From Paenibacillus lacisoli (GTDB lineage Bacteria > Bacillota > Bacilli > Paenibacillales > Paenibacillaceae), in the NCBI RefSeq assembly GCF_030580655.1, contig NZ_JAUQTB010000003.1, positions 124,001 to 188,000 of the forward strand: a stretch of DNA of 64,000 nucleotides, read 5' to 3'. Positions within the stretch are counted from its first letter, which is position 1, and the number at the start of each line of letters is the position of its first letter. Both the position numbers and the translations under genes were made by a program. Positions 9,081 through 17,093 of the stretch are shown here, one piece after another. The notes beneath the pieces are model-generated. The model searched no databases and was not told where the DNA came from. It saw only the letters and a program-made list of their open reading frames with translations.

Positions 9081-10043
9081 TTACGGCTTTCTGTATGTGG
9101 ATGCGGGTAGAGTCAGGGTGAAACGCGCCCCTGCACCGGGTTCGCTGTCCAGGCTCAGCTTCCCGTTCATCCGCTCGGTCAGCCGTTGGGCAATGGTCAG
9201 CCCCAGCCCGCTGCCCTGCACACGGCGGTTCCGGGAATCCTCCATTGTGTACATGCGTTCAAATACACGGGCCTGTTCTGAACGCGCAATCCCGGCTCCC
9301 CGGTCTGCAACCTGGATATGCACGTTCTGCTCCAAGCAGGTTAAGGACAGGCCCAGATAGCGACCGTCTGCCCCGTAACGCACCGCATTGGAGAGCAGGT
9401 TATCAAGAATTCTCGACAGGGCCTCTTCGTTAGCGTACACCCACACCGGGTGCTCGGGAACAGCAATCTGTACTTCAAATCCTTGTTCGGCGAGGAGATC
9501 ATAATAGGCAAGAATGCGGTGGCGACAAACCTCACAGGCATCCAGCGGAGTCAAGGGGAGATCGTAATCGTCAGCTTCCAGGCGGGACAGGTCGAAGAAA
9601 GCATGAATCAGCTCATGCAATTCCAGGGCCTTCCTGTGGACCTGGCCAAGCATGCGCTGCTGCTCCTCCGGGGAGAGGGAGATCGGTCCCGTCAGAAACT
9701 CCGTATAGCCCATAATGACGGTAAGTGGTGTCTTCAGATCGTGAGATACATTGGCGAGCATCCGGCGCATGGCCTGCTCAGTACGGATGTAATCTGCTGA
9801 CGACTGACGGGCATGATCCAGCAGGGTATTGAGACCCTGAAGCAGTTCCCGCAGCTCCTGAACGCCAGTTACAATCTGAACCCTCTCCCGGGTAAGCGTC
9901 AGCCCGGGCCCGTTCAGTGTCGTCATCTTCTGATTAATATAGGTCAAATCCCTTCGCAATGCGCGGTGGGAGGTGTGTTCCCGGAGATAGAGTACAAGGA
10001 TAATCAAAACTACCAGCAGCATCAGCCACCACAGCAGGCTCAT
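9081..10043 (-). CDS. Sensor histidine kinase, single-TM
   Basis: A 320-residue kinase with one N-terminal TM segment (about 3-20), a putative coiled-coil linker (about 25-85), a HisKA box with phospho-acceptor His in ANVSHDLKTPLTV (about residue 100), N box LDNLLSNAVRYGA, G1 DRGAGI and G2 GSGLGLTIA. There is almost no extracellular domain, so the signal is probably read in or at the membrane or through the ABC transporter next door. Its ATG immediately follows the regulator stop codon with no gap, implying one transcript with the RR and, likely, the ABC genes. Confidence 0.9.
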   Translation of the reverse strand: MSLLWWLMLLVVLIILVLYLREHTSHRALRRDLTYINQKMTTLNGPGLTLTRERVQIVTGVQELRELLQGLNTLLDHARQSSADYIRTEQAMRRMLANVSHDLKTPLTVIMGYTEFLTGPISLSPEEQQRMLGQVHRKALELHELIHAFFDLSRLEADDYDLPLTPLDACEVCRHRILAYYDLLAEQGFEVQIAVPEHPVWVYANEEALSRILDNLLSNAVRYGADGRYLGLSLTCLEQNVHIQVADRGAGIARSEQARVFERMYTMEDSRNRRVQGSGLGLTIAQRLTERMNGKLSLDSEPGAGARFTLTLPASTYRKP

Positions 10044-10748
10044 TTACTGTTCCCCCAGCCGATAGCCGATGCCCCACAGGGTGCGGATATAGCGGGGGTG
10101 TGAGGGGTCTTCCTCAATCTTCTCCCGCAGACGGCGCATATGTACGTTAATCACGTTCTCATCTCCGTAGTACTCTTCGTTCCAGACCTGCTGGTACAGC
10201 ATCGCCTTCGTGTAGACCCGGGTAGGATGCTGAATGAACAGCTTCAATATCTGAAACTCCTTGGCCGTCAGCTTAACCTCCTGCTCACCCTTCCACACCT
10301 TAAAATTATCAGGATCCATACGGAGTTCCGCATAGCATAGCAGGCTTGGCTCGTCCAGGCTGGATGGTTCAGGCACCGCGTATTGTGTCGCCCTGCGGAT
10401 GGAGGCCTGCACGCGTGCGGCCAGCTCGATCAGGGAGAAGGGTTTCGCTATATAATCGTCAGCCCCGAACCGCAGGCCCAGCGCTTTATCCACTTCATTG
10501 CCCTTGGCTGACAGAATCAGAATAGGCACACGGCTGTGTTCCCGGATCCGGCGCAGAACTTCCATGCCATTCAGCTTGGGCAGCATCAGGTCGAGCAGAA
10601 CCAAATCGTAGGACGCTGACAGGAATTGCGGCAGAGCCTGTTCTCCGTCGTGCACTACCGTAGAATGATAGCCTTCGGCAGCGAGATATTCAGCAACCAT
10701 ACAGCTGATTTCCGGGTCATCTTCAATAATTAACAGATTGGCTTGCAA
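10044..10748 (-). CDS. OmpR/PhoB-family response regulator
   Basis: A 234-residue regulator: receiver domain with acidic pocket EDD (about 9-11), phospho-acceptor Asp in LVLLDLMLP, Thr/Ser switch LILSAKG and Lys in IAKPFS, then a winged-helix DNA-binding domain (LTAKEFQILKLF to the ending RYIRTLWGIGYRL). First gene of the RR-HK-ATPase-permease block on the minus strand. Candidate target: the 11-bp repeat upstream of the ABC ATPase. Confidence 0.93.
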   Translation of the reverse strand: MQANLLIIEDDPEISCMVAEYLAAEGYHSTVVHDGEQALPQFLSASYDLVLLDLMLPKLNGMEVLRRIREHSRVPILILSAKGNEVDKALGLRFGADDYIAKPFSLIELAARVQASIRRATQYAVPEPSSLDEPSLLCYAELRMDPDNFKVWKGEQEVKLTAKEFQILKLFIQHPTRVYTKAMLYQQVWNEEYYGDENVINVHMRRLREKIEEDPSHPRYIRTLWGIGYRLGEQ

Positions 10749-10885
10749 TGAATGGTCCTCCTATACTCATCTATCTTAGTCCCCACCGGTGAAATGAGGG
10801 CAGGAAATGAATGTTAATTCTACTGTAAGTGAGGGTCAGGGAAACCACAAGACATATCTGACAAACGTTATACATTTCCTGACAG

Positions 10886-10899
10886 TACCATTCGTGGTA
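10886..10899. promoter_or_regulatory. Perfect inverted repeat overlapping a promoter
   Basis: TACCA-TTCG-TGGTA is a perfect 5-bp inverted repeat around a TTCG spacer. It runs into TAAAAT, a likely -10 of the downstream SLH hydrolase gene, in the intergenic region shared with the divergent response regulator. It may be an operator or a small RNA hairpin at the transcript start. Confidence 0.35.
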
Positions 10900-10945
10900 A
10901 AATCTTGGTGAATTAATTAGTTAATAAATCGAGGAGGATGATCTG

Positions 10946-12976
10946 ATGAGAATCCGTTCAACTGCTGCGGGACTGCTCGCACTGACTCTGGCGATGGGAA
11001 CGCCGGCAGCTGTATTCGCTCAGGAGAAGCCGCTGCAGACAGCGGTATCCGGTAATCACGTGGTAAGCCCATCCGATACAGCCGCATTTCTGGATGCCTT
11101 TTTTGCCCGTGAAGAGATCAAGAAGGAAGGTGCGGCGACAACGGTATCCGTTGTACAGAACGGTAGAGTGATCGCAGAAAAAGGATACGGCAGCATTGAC
11201 AAAACATCAGGCAAGCCGGTGGATCCGGCACAGACTCCATTTCGGGTAGGATCCATATCAAAGGTGTTCACCGTCATGGGCATCATGCAGCTGGCCGATG
11301 AAGGGAAGCTGAAGCTGGATGACAATATCGAGAAGTATCTGGACGGCTACAAGCTGAAGAATCCGTTCGGTACCCCGGTTACCGTAGAGATGCTGCTGAC
11401 CCACACGACAGGCTTTGAGGTTCGTGATCCGACGGCAGATAACATTCTGTATAATCCTTCCCAGAAGCAGCTGTCGCTGAAGGAGCATCTATTCAAAGTC
11501 ATGCCACCTGTTGTCCGGGAGCCCGGAACCTCCTATATGTATGATAACTTTGCCTCCGAGCTGGCCGGTTACATCGTGGAAAAAGTGAGCGGGGAGCCTT
11601 TTAACGACTATATGAGCAAGCATGTTTTTGAACCTCTGGGCATGACATCCAGCACCTTCGACCCTTCCGGGGAACTGGGTCAGAGACTGCCGGTGGCCTA
11701 TGGTCCTGACGGAAAAGAGCAGCCGGAGTACCGGGTGTCTCCAACCGTTCTGCCAGAGGGCAGCATGCTGACAACCTCTTCGGATATGACGAAGTTCATG
11801 AATGCTTTTCTGAATGGAGGGCGTGCTGCGGATGGAAAGCAGATCTTGTCGCAATCATCGTTACAAGCGATGCAGACGTATCATGTGTCCATTCATCCGG
11901 ATGTGCCTGATATGACTTATGGGCTGGAGGCCCCGATGCCGCTCTCCGCAGCGAATGGAAGGAATGTGATTGCCAAGGGCGGCAGTATTCCCGGCTTCCA
12001 GTCCTACATGTTCCTGCTGCCGGAGGCGAAGACCGCCTTATTCGTGAGCAGTACGAGCGTAAGTGGTCTTAATGAGAAGCTGTATGAAGCGTTCATGGAC
12101 TATTACTATCCAGGGAAGCCGAACTTCGGTACAGCAAACTATCCGTCCCAGTCTCAGGCTGCTCTTCATAAGTTTGAAGGAATCTACAGGGACCTGCGGA
12201 TCGGCAGCATGCTGACCGGTATCCGCGCCAACGCGGACGGTACATTGACGCTCGGAGATCAGACCGGTATTCAGCATGTGCTGAAGCAGACCGGGGATCT
12301 GCTGTTTGTCGATGAGCAGGGCAACCCGGCCGCCTTCAAGGCGGATGAAGAGGGGCAGATCCAGTACATTAAATACAGCAATCCCGGCAGTTATGCCGCC
12401 AAGGCAGAACAGGCGCGAGGATTTGCCGATGTACCGGCAGACCATCCGTATGGCCAATACATCTATGGACTGCAGTCCCTTGGAGTCATCACGGGAACAC
12501 CAGAGCAGAAGTTCGGAACGGAAGAGGAGGTTACCCGGGAGCAGTTTATTCATGCCCTCATGCATCAATTCCAATTTCCGCCATCACGTAACCAGTCGGT
12601 ATTTAAAGATACGGCCGAGTCACCCTATGAAGCCGAAATTCAGGGAGCCGTCGACCTGGGGCTGCTGTCCGGCATGGGGAATGGCCGTTTTGAACCGAAC
12701 CGCAGCATTAAACGTGAAGAGGCAGCGGTTATTGTCCGGAATCTGCTGACCTTATCAGGTATCCCTGTCAATGAGAGCCGCACTATGCTGGCGGGAGACA
12801 CATCGCCATGGGCAGAGGCGGCGGTCCGTACCTTGATTGATTTGCAGATACATGGCCGGGAGGTCACCCTCAATGAGGGCGTATATGACTACGGTTCTCG
12901 GCGTGCGCTGAACCGCCAGGAGCTGGCGGCCATCCAGTATTTGCTGATGCTGCCCGAGAAGCCGCTGCTGCCTTAG
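10946..12976 (+). CDS. Beta-lactamase-fold serine hydrolase with three C-terminal SLH domains
   Basis: A 676-residue exported protein. Signal peptide 1-25 (AVFA-Q). Class C beta-lactamase/DD-peptidase-like domain about 40-390 with nucleophile motif S103-I-S-K106 (GSISKVF), second motif YDN (in MYDNFASELAGYI) and the LLTHTTGFE loop. A 70-residue beta-rich extension follows (about 400-480), then three SLH repeats (ARGFADVPADHPYGQYIYGL; FKDTAESPYEAEIQGAVDLG; AGDTSPWAEAAVRTLIDL) that anchor proteins to pyruvylated secondary wall polymer. Likely a surface-attached esterase or peptidase acting on cell-wall material; the substrate is unknown. RBS GAGGAGG precedes ATG. Confidence 0.88.
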   Translation: MRIRSTAAGLLALTLAMGTPAAVFAQEKPLQTAVSGNHVVSPSDTAAFLDAFFAREEIKKEGAATTVSVVQNGRVIAEKGYGSIDKTSGKPVDPAQTPFRVGSISKVFTVMGIMQLADEGKLKLDDNIEKYLDGYKLKNPFGTPVTVEMLLTHTTGFEVRDPTADNILYNPSQKQLSLKEHLFKVMPPVVREPGTSYMYDNFASELAGYIVEKVSGEPFNDYMSKHVFEPLGMTSSTFDPSGELGQRLPVAYGPDGKEQPEYRVSPTVLPEGSMLTTSSDMTKFMNAFLNGGRAADGKQILSQSSLQAMQTYHVSIHPDVPDMTYGLEAPMPLSAANGRNVIAKGGSIPGFQSYMFLLPEAKTALFVSSTSVSGLNEKLYEAFMDYYYPGKPNFGTANYPSQSQAALHKFEGIYRDLRIGSMLTGIRANADGTLTLGDQTGIQHVLKQTGDLLFVDEQGNPAAFKADEEGQIQYIKYSNPGSYAAKAEQARGFADVPADHPYGQYIYGLQSLGVITGTPEQKFGTEEEVTREQFIHALMHQFQFPPSRNQSVFKDTAESPYEAEIQGAVDLGLLSGMGNGRFEPNRSIKREEAAVIVRNLLTLSGIPVNESRTMLAGDTSPWAEAAVRTLIDLQIHGREVTLNEGVYDYGSRRALNRQELAAIQYLLMLPEKPLLP

Positions 12977-13085
12977 GAATGGATTATAACAGGAAGGATG
13001 GCCGGATGGGATGGCGGCTTCCGATGCAACCGGCGGTATTTAGGTTAAGAATGGAGTGAGTGAGACGTTAAGGGAGAGATGACAG

Positions 13086-13976
13086 ATGCGGCAAGCGATG
13101 ATGATCAGCAATCCATCTTCGGGCAGGGAAGAGGCTCAGCGTTATGTAGATCAGGTCCGTGATGTACTGGCCAGTCAGGGATATGAAGTCATTCTGAATG
13201 AGACAGCGGGTGAAGGGGATGCTACGGACTTTTGCCGGAGTGCCTGCCGGGATGCCTGTGACCTGGTCGTCTCGATTGGCGGCGATGGTACGCTGCATGA
13301 GACGATTAACGGCATGATTGACCAGGATCATCGTCCCAGGCTGGGTGTAGTGCCACTCGGTACAGTAAATGACTTTGCCCGTGCTCTCCATATTCCATTG
13401 GATCCGGAGCAGGCAATTGCCACCCTGAATTCAAGCCGGGTTCATCCTGTGGATCTGGGGAGAATAAATGAAGGTCTGTTCGCCAATGTCGCTGCCGCAG
13501 GTTCACTGGCGGAGTCCTTGTCGGCCGTATCATCAGAAGAAAAGTCGAAGCTGGGATCTCTGGCTTACATCAAGGAAGGCATCAAGAAGCTGATCCATAC
13601 TCCCGCCTATCCGCTGGTTATTGAGCATGACGGACAGGTGTGGGAAGGAGAAGCCCCGCTGTTCCTGGCCGCACTGACCAACTCCGTCGGCGGATTCGAG
13701 AAGCTGGTTCCCGGTGCTGAGGTTGATGATGGCTGGATTCACTGCTTTGTCATTAAAAATATTGGGGTGCTCAATTCGCTGACCCTGGGAACGTCACTGC
13801 TGTTCGGCAGTCTGATGAATCATAAGGATGTTGTTTATTTTACTGCACGTCAGGTGAAAGTGAGCTCGACAGAGTCCGTCTCCACCAATGTGGATGGGGA
13901 GGAGGGGCCTCCTCTTCCCATTCATCTGAGCATCCTGCCGAGGTATGTGGAGGTCGTCGTACCGGAAGAAGAATAA
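13086..13976 (+). CDS. Diacylglycerol kinase-like lipid kinase (YegS/DgkB family)
   Basis: A 296-residue cytoplasmic or membrane-associated kinase. The ATP-binding motif is VVSIGGDGTLHETING (about 60-75), followed by GVVPLGTVNDFARAL, both diagnostic for the DAGK catalytic family. It would phosphorylate diacylglycerol or another lipid, feeding phosphatidate back to phospholipid synthesis; in Gram-positives DAG is a by-product of lipoteichoic acid synthesis. RBS AAGGGAGAG. It follows the SLH hydrolase by 109 bp and ends at a terminator that overlaps the 3' end of the convergent RnfD-like gene. Confidence 0.9.
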   Translation: MRQAMMISNPSSGREEAQRYVDQVRDVLASQGYEVILNETAGEGDATDFCRSACRDACDLVVSIGGDGTLHETINGMIDQDHRPRLGVVPLGTVNDFARALHIPLDPEQAIATLNSSRVHPVDLGRINEGLFANVAAAGSLAESLSAVSSEEKSKLGSLAYIKEGIKKLIHTPAYPLVIEHDGQVWEGEAPLFLAALTNSVGGFEKLVPGAEVDDGWIHCFVIKNIGVLNSLTLGTSLLFGSLMNHKDVVYFTARQVKVSSTESVSTNVDGEEGPPLPIHLSILPRYVEVVVPEEE

Positions 13977-13982
13977 AGTCAT

Positions 13983-14017
13983 AGGCACGTCAGCCTGCCG
14001 GGCTGCGTGCCTTTTTA
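13983..14017 (+). terminator. Terminator of the lipid kinase gene
   Basis: GGCAC and CAGCC arms pair with GGCTG and GTGCC, followed by TTTTT. The hairpin overlaps the last codons of the convergent gene. Confidence 0.7.
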
Positions 14018-14817
14018 GTTTGGGAGCGGCGGACGGATGCCCGAGCGGCTGAGCGCTTGTTCAAATAGCTGTACAGATTTCCTGCCAGCAATCCGATATA
14101 CAGGTAGCTGAGACCCCCCCAATATACATATACCAGGGTGCCGACCATGGCAACCAGCAGTCCGAACAGCATTTGCTGTGTGGTTTTGGCGGGGCTTGTT
14201 GGCGGGTCTGTCAGCATAAAAAAAGCAAAAAATAACGTTGCATTAATGAATGGGGGCCGAAACGCATCCGATACCTCGCCCAGACCAAGCAAGCTTGCAA
14301 GGCTCAGGAGCCCAAAGGTTGCCGCCAGGAAGGTGAATACCTGAGGGTATTTGTGGATCCGATTCACGATGGGATACCCGCAGATCAGCAGAAATGTCAG
14401 CATCCAGACCGGCAGGTCCCCAAAAGCACCCCACCAGCTTTGACCAGTATGCAGCAGCGGGATAACGAGCAGCAGGCCGACGGCGGCAGGATTAAAGACC
14501 GCTTTCTTCTTATAAACCAGTAAATGCTTGGACAAAATGGACAAAACAGCAGTGACGGCGGCCGTCAAGGCGGAGGAGGTTATGCTCAGAATCAGCCCGA
14601 CAATGAACCCGGTAATGAGTGTGCTGTCGGATACAGACCACTTCCTGCGTGTGACCGCCCGGCAAACATTGTCTGTTAATACGGCAGCCAACACGGCGGC
14701 CAGGGTATGAATCACGCCCGTAAGAGTGTGAGAACCTGCGGAGGCAGCAGCCAGACAGAACAGCATGGCGAGCAGCATGTAGGCCTTGGGTGTTCGCAGC
14801 CATTTGGTGAAAGTCAT
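13990..14817 (-). CDS. RnfD/NqrB-family membrane electron-transport protein
   Basis: A 275-residue polytopic protein with about 8-9 TM segments. Family marks are KAVFNPAAVGLL and, in the C-terminal half, FFMLTDPPTSP, which corresponds to the conserved ATDP..SP of RnfD/NqrB. The SGAT-type covalent-FMN site of classical RnfD is not seen, so it may not itself be flavinylated. It is the last gene of a tightly packed trio: its ATG directly abuts the apbE stop codon. In Rnf and Nqr complexes this subunit moves electrons through the membrane; no other Rnf subunits (A, B, C, E) are present here, so it is presumably a reduced system passing electrons to the extracytoplasmic FMN protein. Confidence 0.8.
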   Translation of the reverse strand: MTFTKWLRTPKAYMLLAMLFCLAAASAGSHTLTGVIHTLAAVLAAVLTDNVCRAVTRRKWSVSDSTLITGFIVGLILSITSSALTAAVTAVLSILSKHLLVYKKKAVFNPAAVGLLLVIPLLHTGQSWWGAFGDLPVWMLTFLLICGYPIVNRIHKYPQVFTFLAATFGLLSLASLLGLGEVSDAFRPPFINATLFFAFFMLTDPPTSPAKTTQQMLFGLLVAMVGTLVYVYWGGLSYLYIGLLAGNLYSYLNKRSAARASVRRSQTKKARSPAG

Positions 14818-15729
14818 TTAGAACCCTCCTATATTGATGATATCGAGCTGGCCTGTAACGAAGAGAGCCGTGAGACCCATAGCCTCAATCCAGGCGGCTC
14901 CCTTGTCCGGGCCGTATAAAAAGGCCGCTGTAGAGAATGCATCTGCCATCATGGCGTAAGGCGCCTTGAGGCTGATGCTCACCAGATCCTGGGGCGAACG
15001 CATGGTGTCCGGCCGAATAATGTGATGGTTGCCGGGAATGTTGCGGCTGCGGCGTTCGTAGCTGCCCGAAGTACATAAAGCTTCATCCTCCAGCAGACAC
15101 AGGTGGATCAATTCATCTGCAATTTCCGGATGCTGAATGCCAGCGGCCCACGGCTGATCACGATGATCTCGCCCTCCCGCATACAAATCCCCGCCGGCAT
15201 TGACCAGGAAGCCATGCAGATTCTGCAGCTGTCGGGCTGCGAGGTCGATGGCAAATCCCTTGGCAGCAGCTCCCAAATCCACAAGCAGCGGTTGATGGAT
15301 GTACAACGTTCGATCCGCCTCATCCAGAATCAGGTCCCGGTACGTGGCGGATGTATTGACTGAATCTGCTGCCATGCGTTCACCGGTCAGATAGTGGCGG
15401 TCAAACCCCTGTTTAATCAGTGTGCTGCCTATACAAGGATCAAACAGGCCCTCCGTAGCCTCAGCCAGCTGTATGGCAAAACGGAGCGGCTCGAAGAGAT
15501 AAGGGCTGAGTGGCACGGGCTGCTGAATACACCGGCAGGCTATGGACAGCTCGCTGTCAGCATCAAAACGGCTGCAGGCCAGCTCAACCTGACGGAACAT
15601 TTCAAATGCCTGCTGAATGTGCAGCTCCGCCTCCTGCAAGGACAGGCTGTCATCGTGGACCGCCTGGATATCGACAACGGTGTCCATATAGAGCCGGGTA
15701 CGCCGCAGCACATGCAATGAGTCAGGCAT
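14818..15729 (-). CDS. apbE: FAD:protein FMN transferase (ApbE family)
   Basis: A 303-residue ApbE enzyme, which moves FMN from FAD onto a Thr/Ser of target proteins with Mg2+. Visible motifs: RFDADSELS near the N-terminus, VDLGAAAKGFAID, LVNAGGDLYAGG and the metal-binding MMADAFSTAAF. The start at 15729 (MPDSLHVLRR) is chosen because it overlaps the upstream stop by 8 bp in ATGCCTGA and the family homology begins there. No signal peptide or lipobox is visible, unusual for an enzyme whose likely substrate (the adjacent FMN-binding protein) is extracytoplasmic. It sits between its presumed substrate and the RnfD-like protein. Confidence 0.88.
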   Translation of the reverse strand: MPDSLHVLRRTRLYMDTVVDIQAVHDDSLSLQEAELHIQQAFEMFRQVELACSRFDADSELSIACRCIQQPVPLSPYLFEPLRFAIQLAEATEGLFDPCIGSTLIKQGFDRHYLTGERMAADSVNTSATYRDLILDEADRTLYIHQPLLVDLGAAAKGFAIDLAARQLQNLHGFLVNAGGDLYAGGRDHRDQPWAAGIQHPEIADELIHLCLLEDEALCTSGSYERRSRNIPGNHHIIRPDTMRSPQDLVSISLKAPYAMMADAFSTAAFLYGPDKGAAWIEAMGLTALFVTGQLDIINIGGF

Positions 15730-16213
15730 TGCGTGCCTTGGCCAGGGCATCATTAACGGCATCTGTGAAGGCTTCCGTGCTGTAAGTAGCCCCGGATACA
15801 TTTGTTAACGACGTATTTTGCTGCTGGATGACCTCTGCAGGGAGATCTGCCACGTCACTCATGGAATAGTGCATACCGTAATTGCTGATCACCACGTCTG
15901 TAATTTTATCCTTGCTGATCTTGATCGTAACTTCGATAGAGCCGCGGCGGTTCATTCCCAGTCCCGTGAAGGTCCCGTCCTGATAGACTCGTTTCGGAGC
16001 TGCGGCAGCTGGCTTATCCGCAGGTGCAGGGATAGAGGCTGTGCTGTCGATCGTAAGAGAGCCGGCCGCTGATCCGGACTGAACGTGAGACTGTGCTGAT
16101 GCCGGGATCGCTGCATCGGTGAGTGAGGGATCTGTAAGATGGTAACCGGCGGCATACACAGCCGTGATGGCTGCCGAACATAGAACCACCCACTTTTTAT
16201 CCATTTTAGCCAT
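15722..16213 (-). CDS. Membrane-anchored FMN-binding domain protein (RnfG/NqrC-type)
   Basis: A 163-residue protein with an N-terminal membrane anchor (KKWVVLCSAAITAVYAAGY), a Pro/Ala/Ser linker (about 28-75) and a C-terminal FMN-binding domain (about 80-160) carrying the flavinylation motif SGATYST near the end. The Thr in SGAT-x-[ST] is the residue esterified to FMN by ApbE in this family. ATG at 16213 is chosen because GGAGG lies 8 nt upstream. First gene of the trio with apbE and the RnfD-like gene. Likely an extracytoplasmic one-flavin electron carrier; the final electron acceptor is not evident from the neighbours. Confidence 0.87.
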   Translation of the reverse strand: MAKMDKKWVVLCSAAITAVYAAGYHLTDPSLTDAAIPASAQSHVQSGSAAGSLTIDSTASIPAPADKPAAAAPKRVYQDGTFTGLGMNRRGSIEVTIKISKDKITDVVISNYGMHYSMSDVADLPAEVIQQQNTSLTNVSGATYSTEAFTDAVNDALAKARNA

Positions 16214-16261
16214 ATGCTTATCCTCCGTTATAGACATCGATTAATCGGTCAACTGGCTTCA

Positions 16262-16294
16262 GTATAGCGACAGAACCTTAGAATTTTATTAGAG
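16262..16294 (-). promoter_or_regulatory. Candidate promoter with 11-bp direct repeats upstream of the FMN cassette
   Basis: On the minus strand CTCTAA (16289-16294) and TTCTAA (16278-16283) are direct repeats offset by 11 bp. They end 11 bp before TATACT (16262-16267), a good -10. There is no clear -35; the repeats sit where it should be. This layout matches OmpR-family activator sites, and an OmpR-type regulator is encoded divergently 120 bp away. Confidence 0.5.
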
Positions 16295-16417
16295 TTATGC
16301 ACGATGATGGTGCTGACAACAAGAAGGATATAAAGGCCGTCATTTCTAATCAAAACTAAAGAAACCGGTATTATAATCAATGCTGGACGCTCGAATAAGA
16401 AGAAAATAGGTGAATGG

Positions 16418-17092
16418 ATGCGAATACTGATCATTGAGGACGATACCGCGCTGCGAAATATTGTAACGACCATCCTGGAGGAAGAAGCCTACGAGGTAGA
16501 GGCCTCCGGGCAGGGAAAGGAAGGGCTGTGGATGGCCCGTTCGGGAGATTATGATCTCGTTATTGTGGATCTGATGCTTCCGGAGATGGATGGGATTACG
16601 GTGATTCAGGAGCTGTACGCTGAGGGCAAGGACACGCCGACGCTGATTTTGACAGCCAAGGATCGGGTTGAAGATAAGGTTAAAGGACTGGACGTAGGAG
16701 CAGACGATTATCTGGTGAAGCCCTTTGCAACAGAGGAATTTCTGGCACGGGTACGTTCCGTTCTGCGGAGAGCCGGGAAGCTGGGTATTGAAGGCAGGCT
16801 CCACTACGGGCCGATGGTACTGGATACGAGACAGCAGACATGCCGCGTAGATGAGCAGGAGCTCAAGCTGACGAAAAAGGAGTATGAGCTGCTGCATTAT
16901 CTGATACAGAACCGGGAGCAGATCCTGATCCGTGACCAGATCTATGACCGGGTCTGGGGACTTGATTCCAATGCCGGTGAGACTGTGGTTGATGTCTATA
17001 TCCATTACTTGCGCAAGAAACTGAGTGGTTACAGCTGCGGAGAATGGATCCGTACGGTCCGCGGTGTCGGCTATATGCTGTCGGAGGAATAA
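16418..17092 (+). CDS. OmpR/PhoB-family response regulator
   Basis: A 224-residue regulator: receiver with EDD (7-9), phospho-Asp in LVIVDLMLP, switch LILTAKD and Lys in LVKPFA, and a winged-helix output domain ending WIRTVRGVGYMLSEE. It is divergent from the FMN/ApbE/RnfD cassette and one base upstream of its partner kinase gene. The shared intergenic region carries 11-bp direct repeats in front of the cassette, so control of electron transfer is the likely job. The signal is unknown. Confidence 0.92.
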   Translation: MRILIIEDDTALRNIVTTILEEEAYEVEASGQGKEGLWMARSGDYDLVIVDLMLPEMDGITVIQELYAEGKDTPTLILTAKDRVEDKVKGLDVGADDYLVKPFATEEFLARVRSVLRRAGKLGIEGRLHYGPMVLDTRQQTCRVDEQELKLTKKEYELLHYLIQNREQILIRDQIYDRVWGLDSNAGETVVDVYIHYLRKKLSGYSCGEWIRTVRGVGYMLSEE

Positions 17093-17093
17093 C

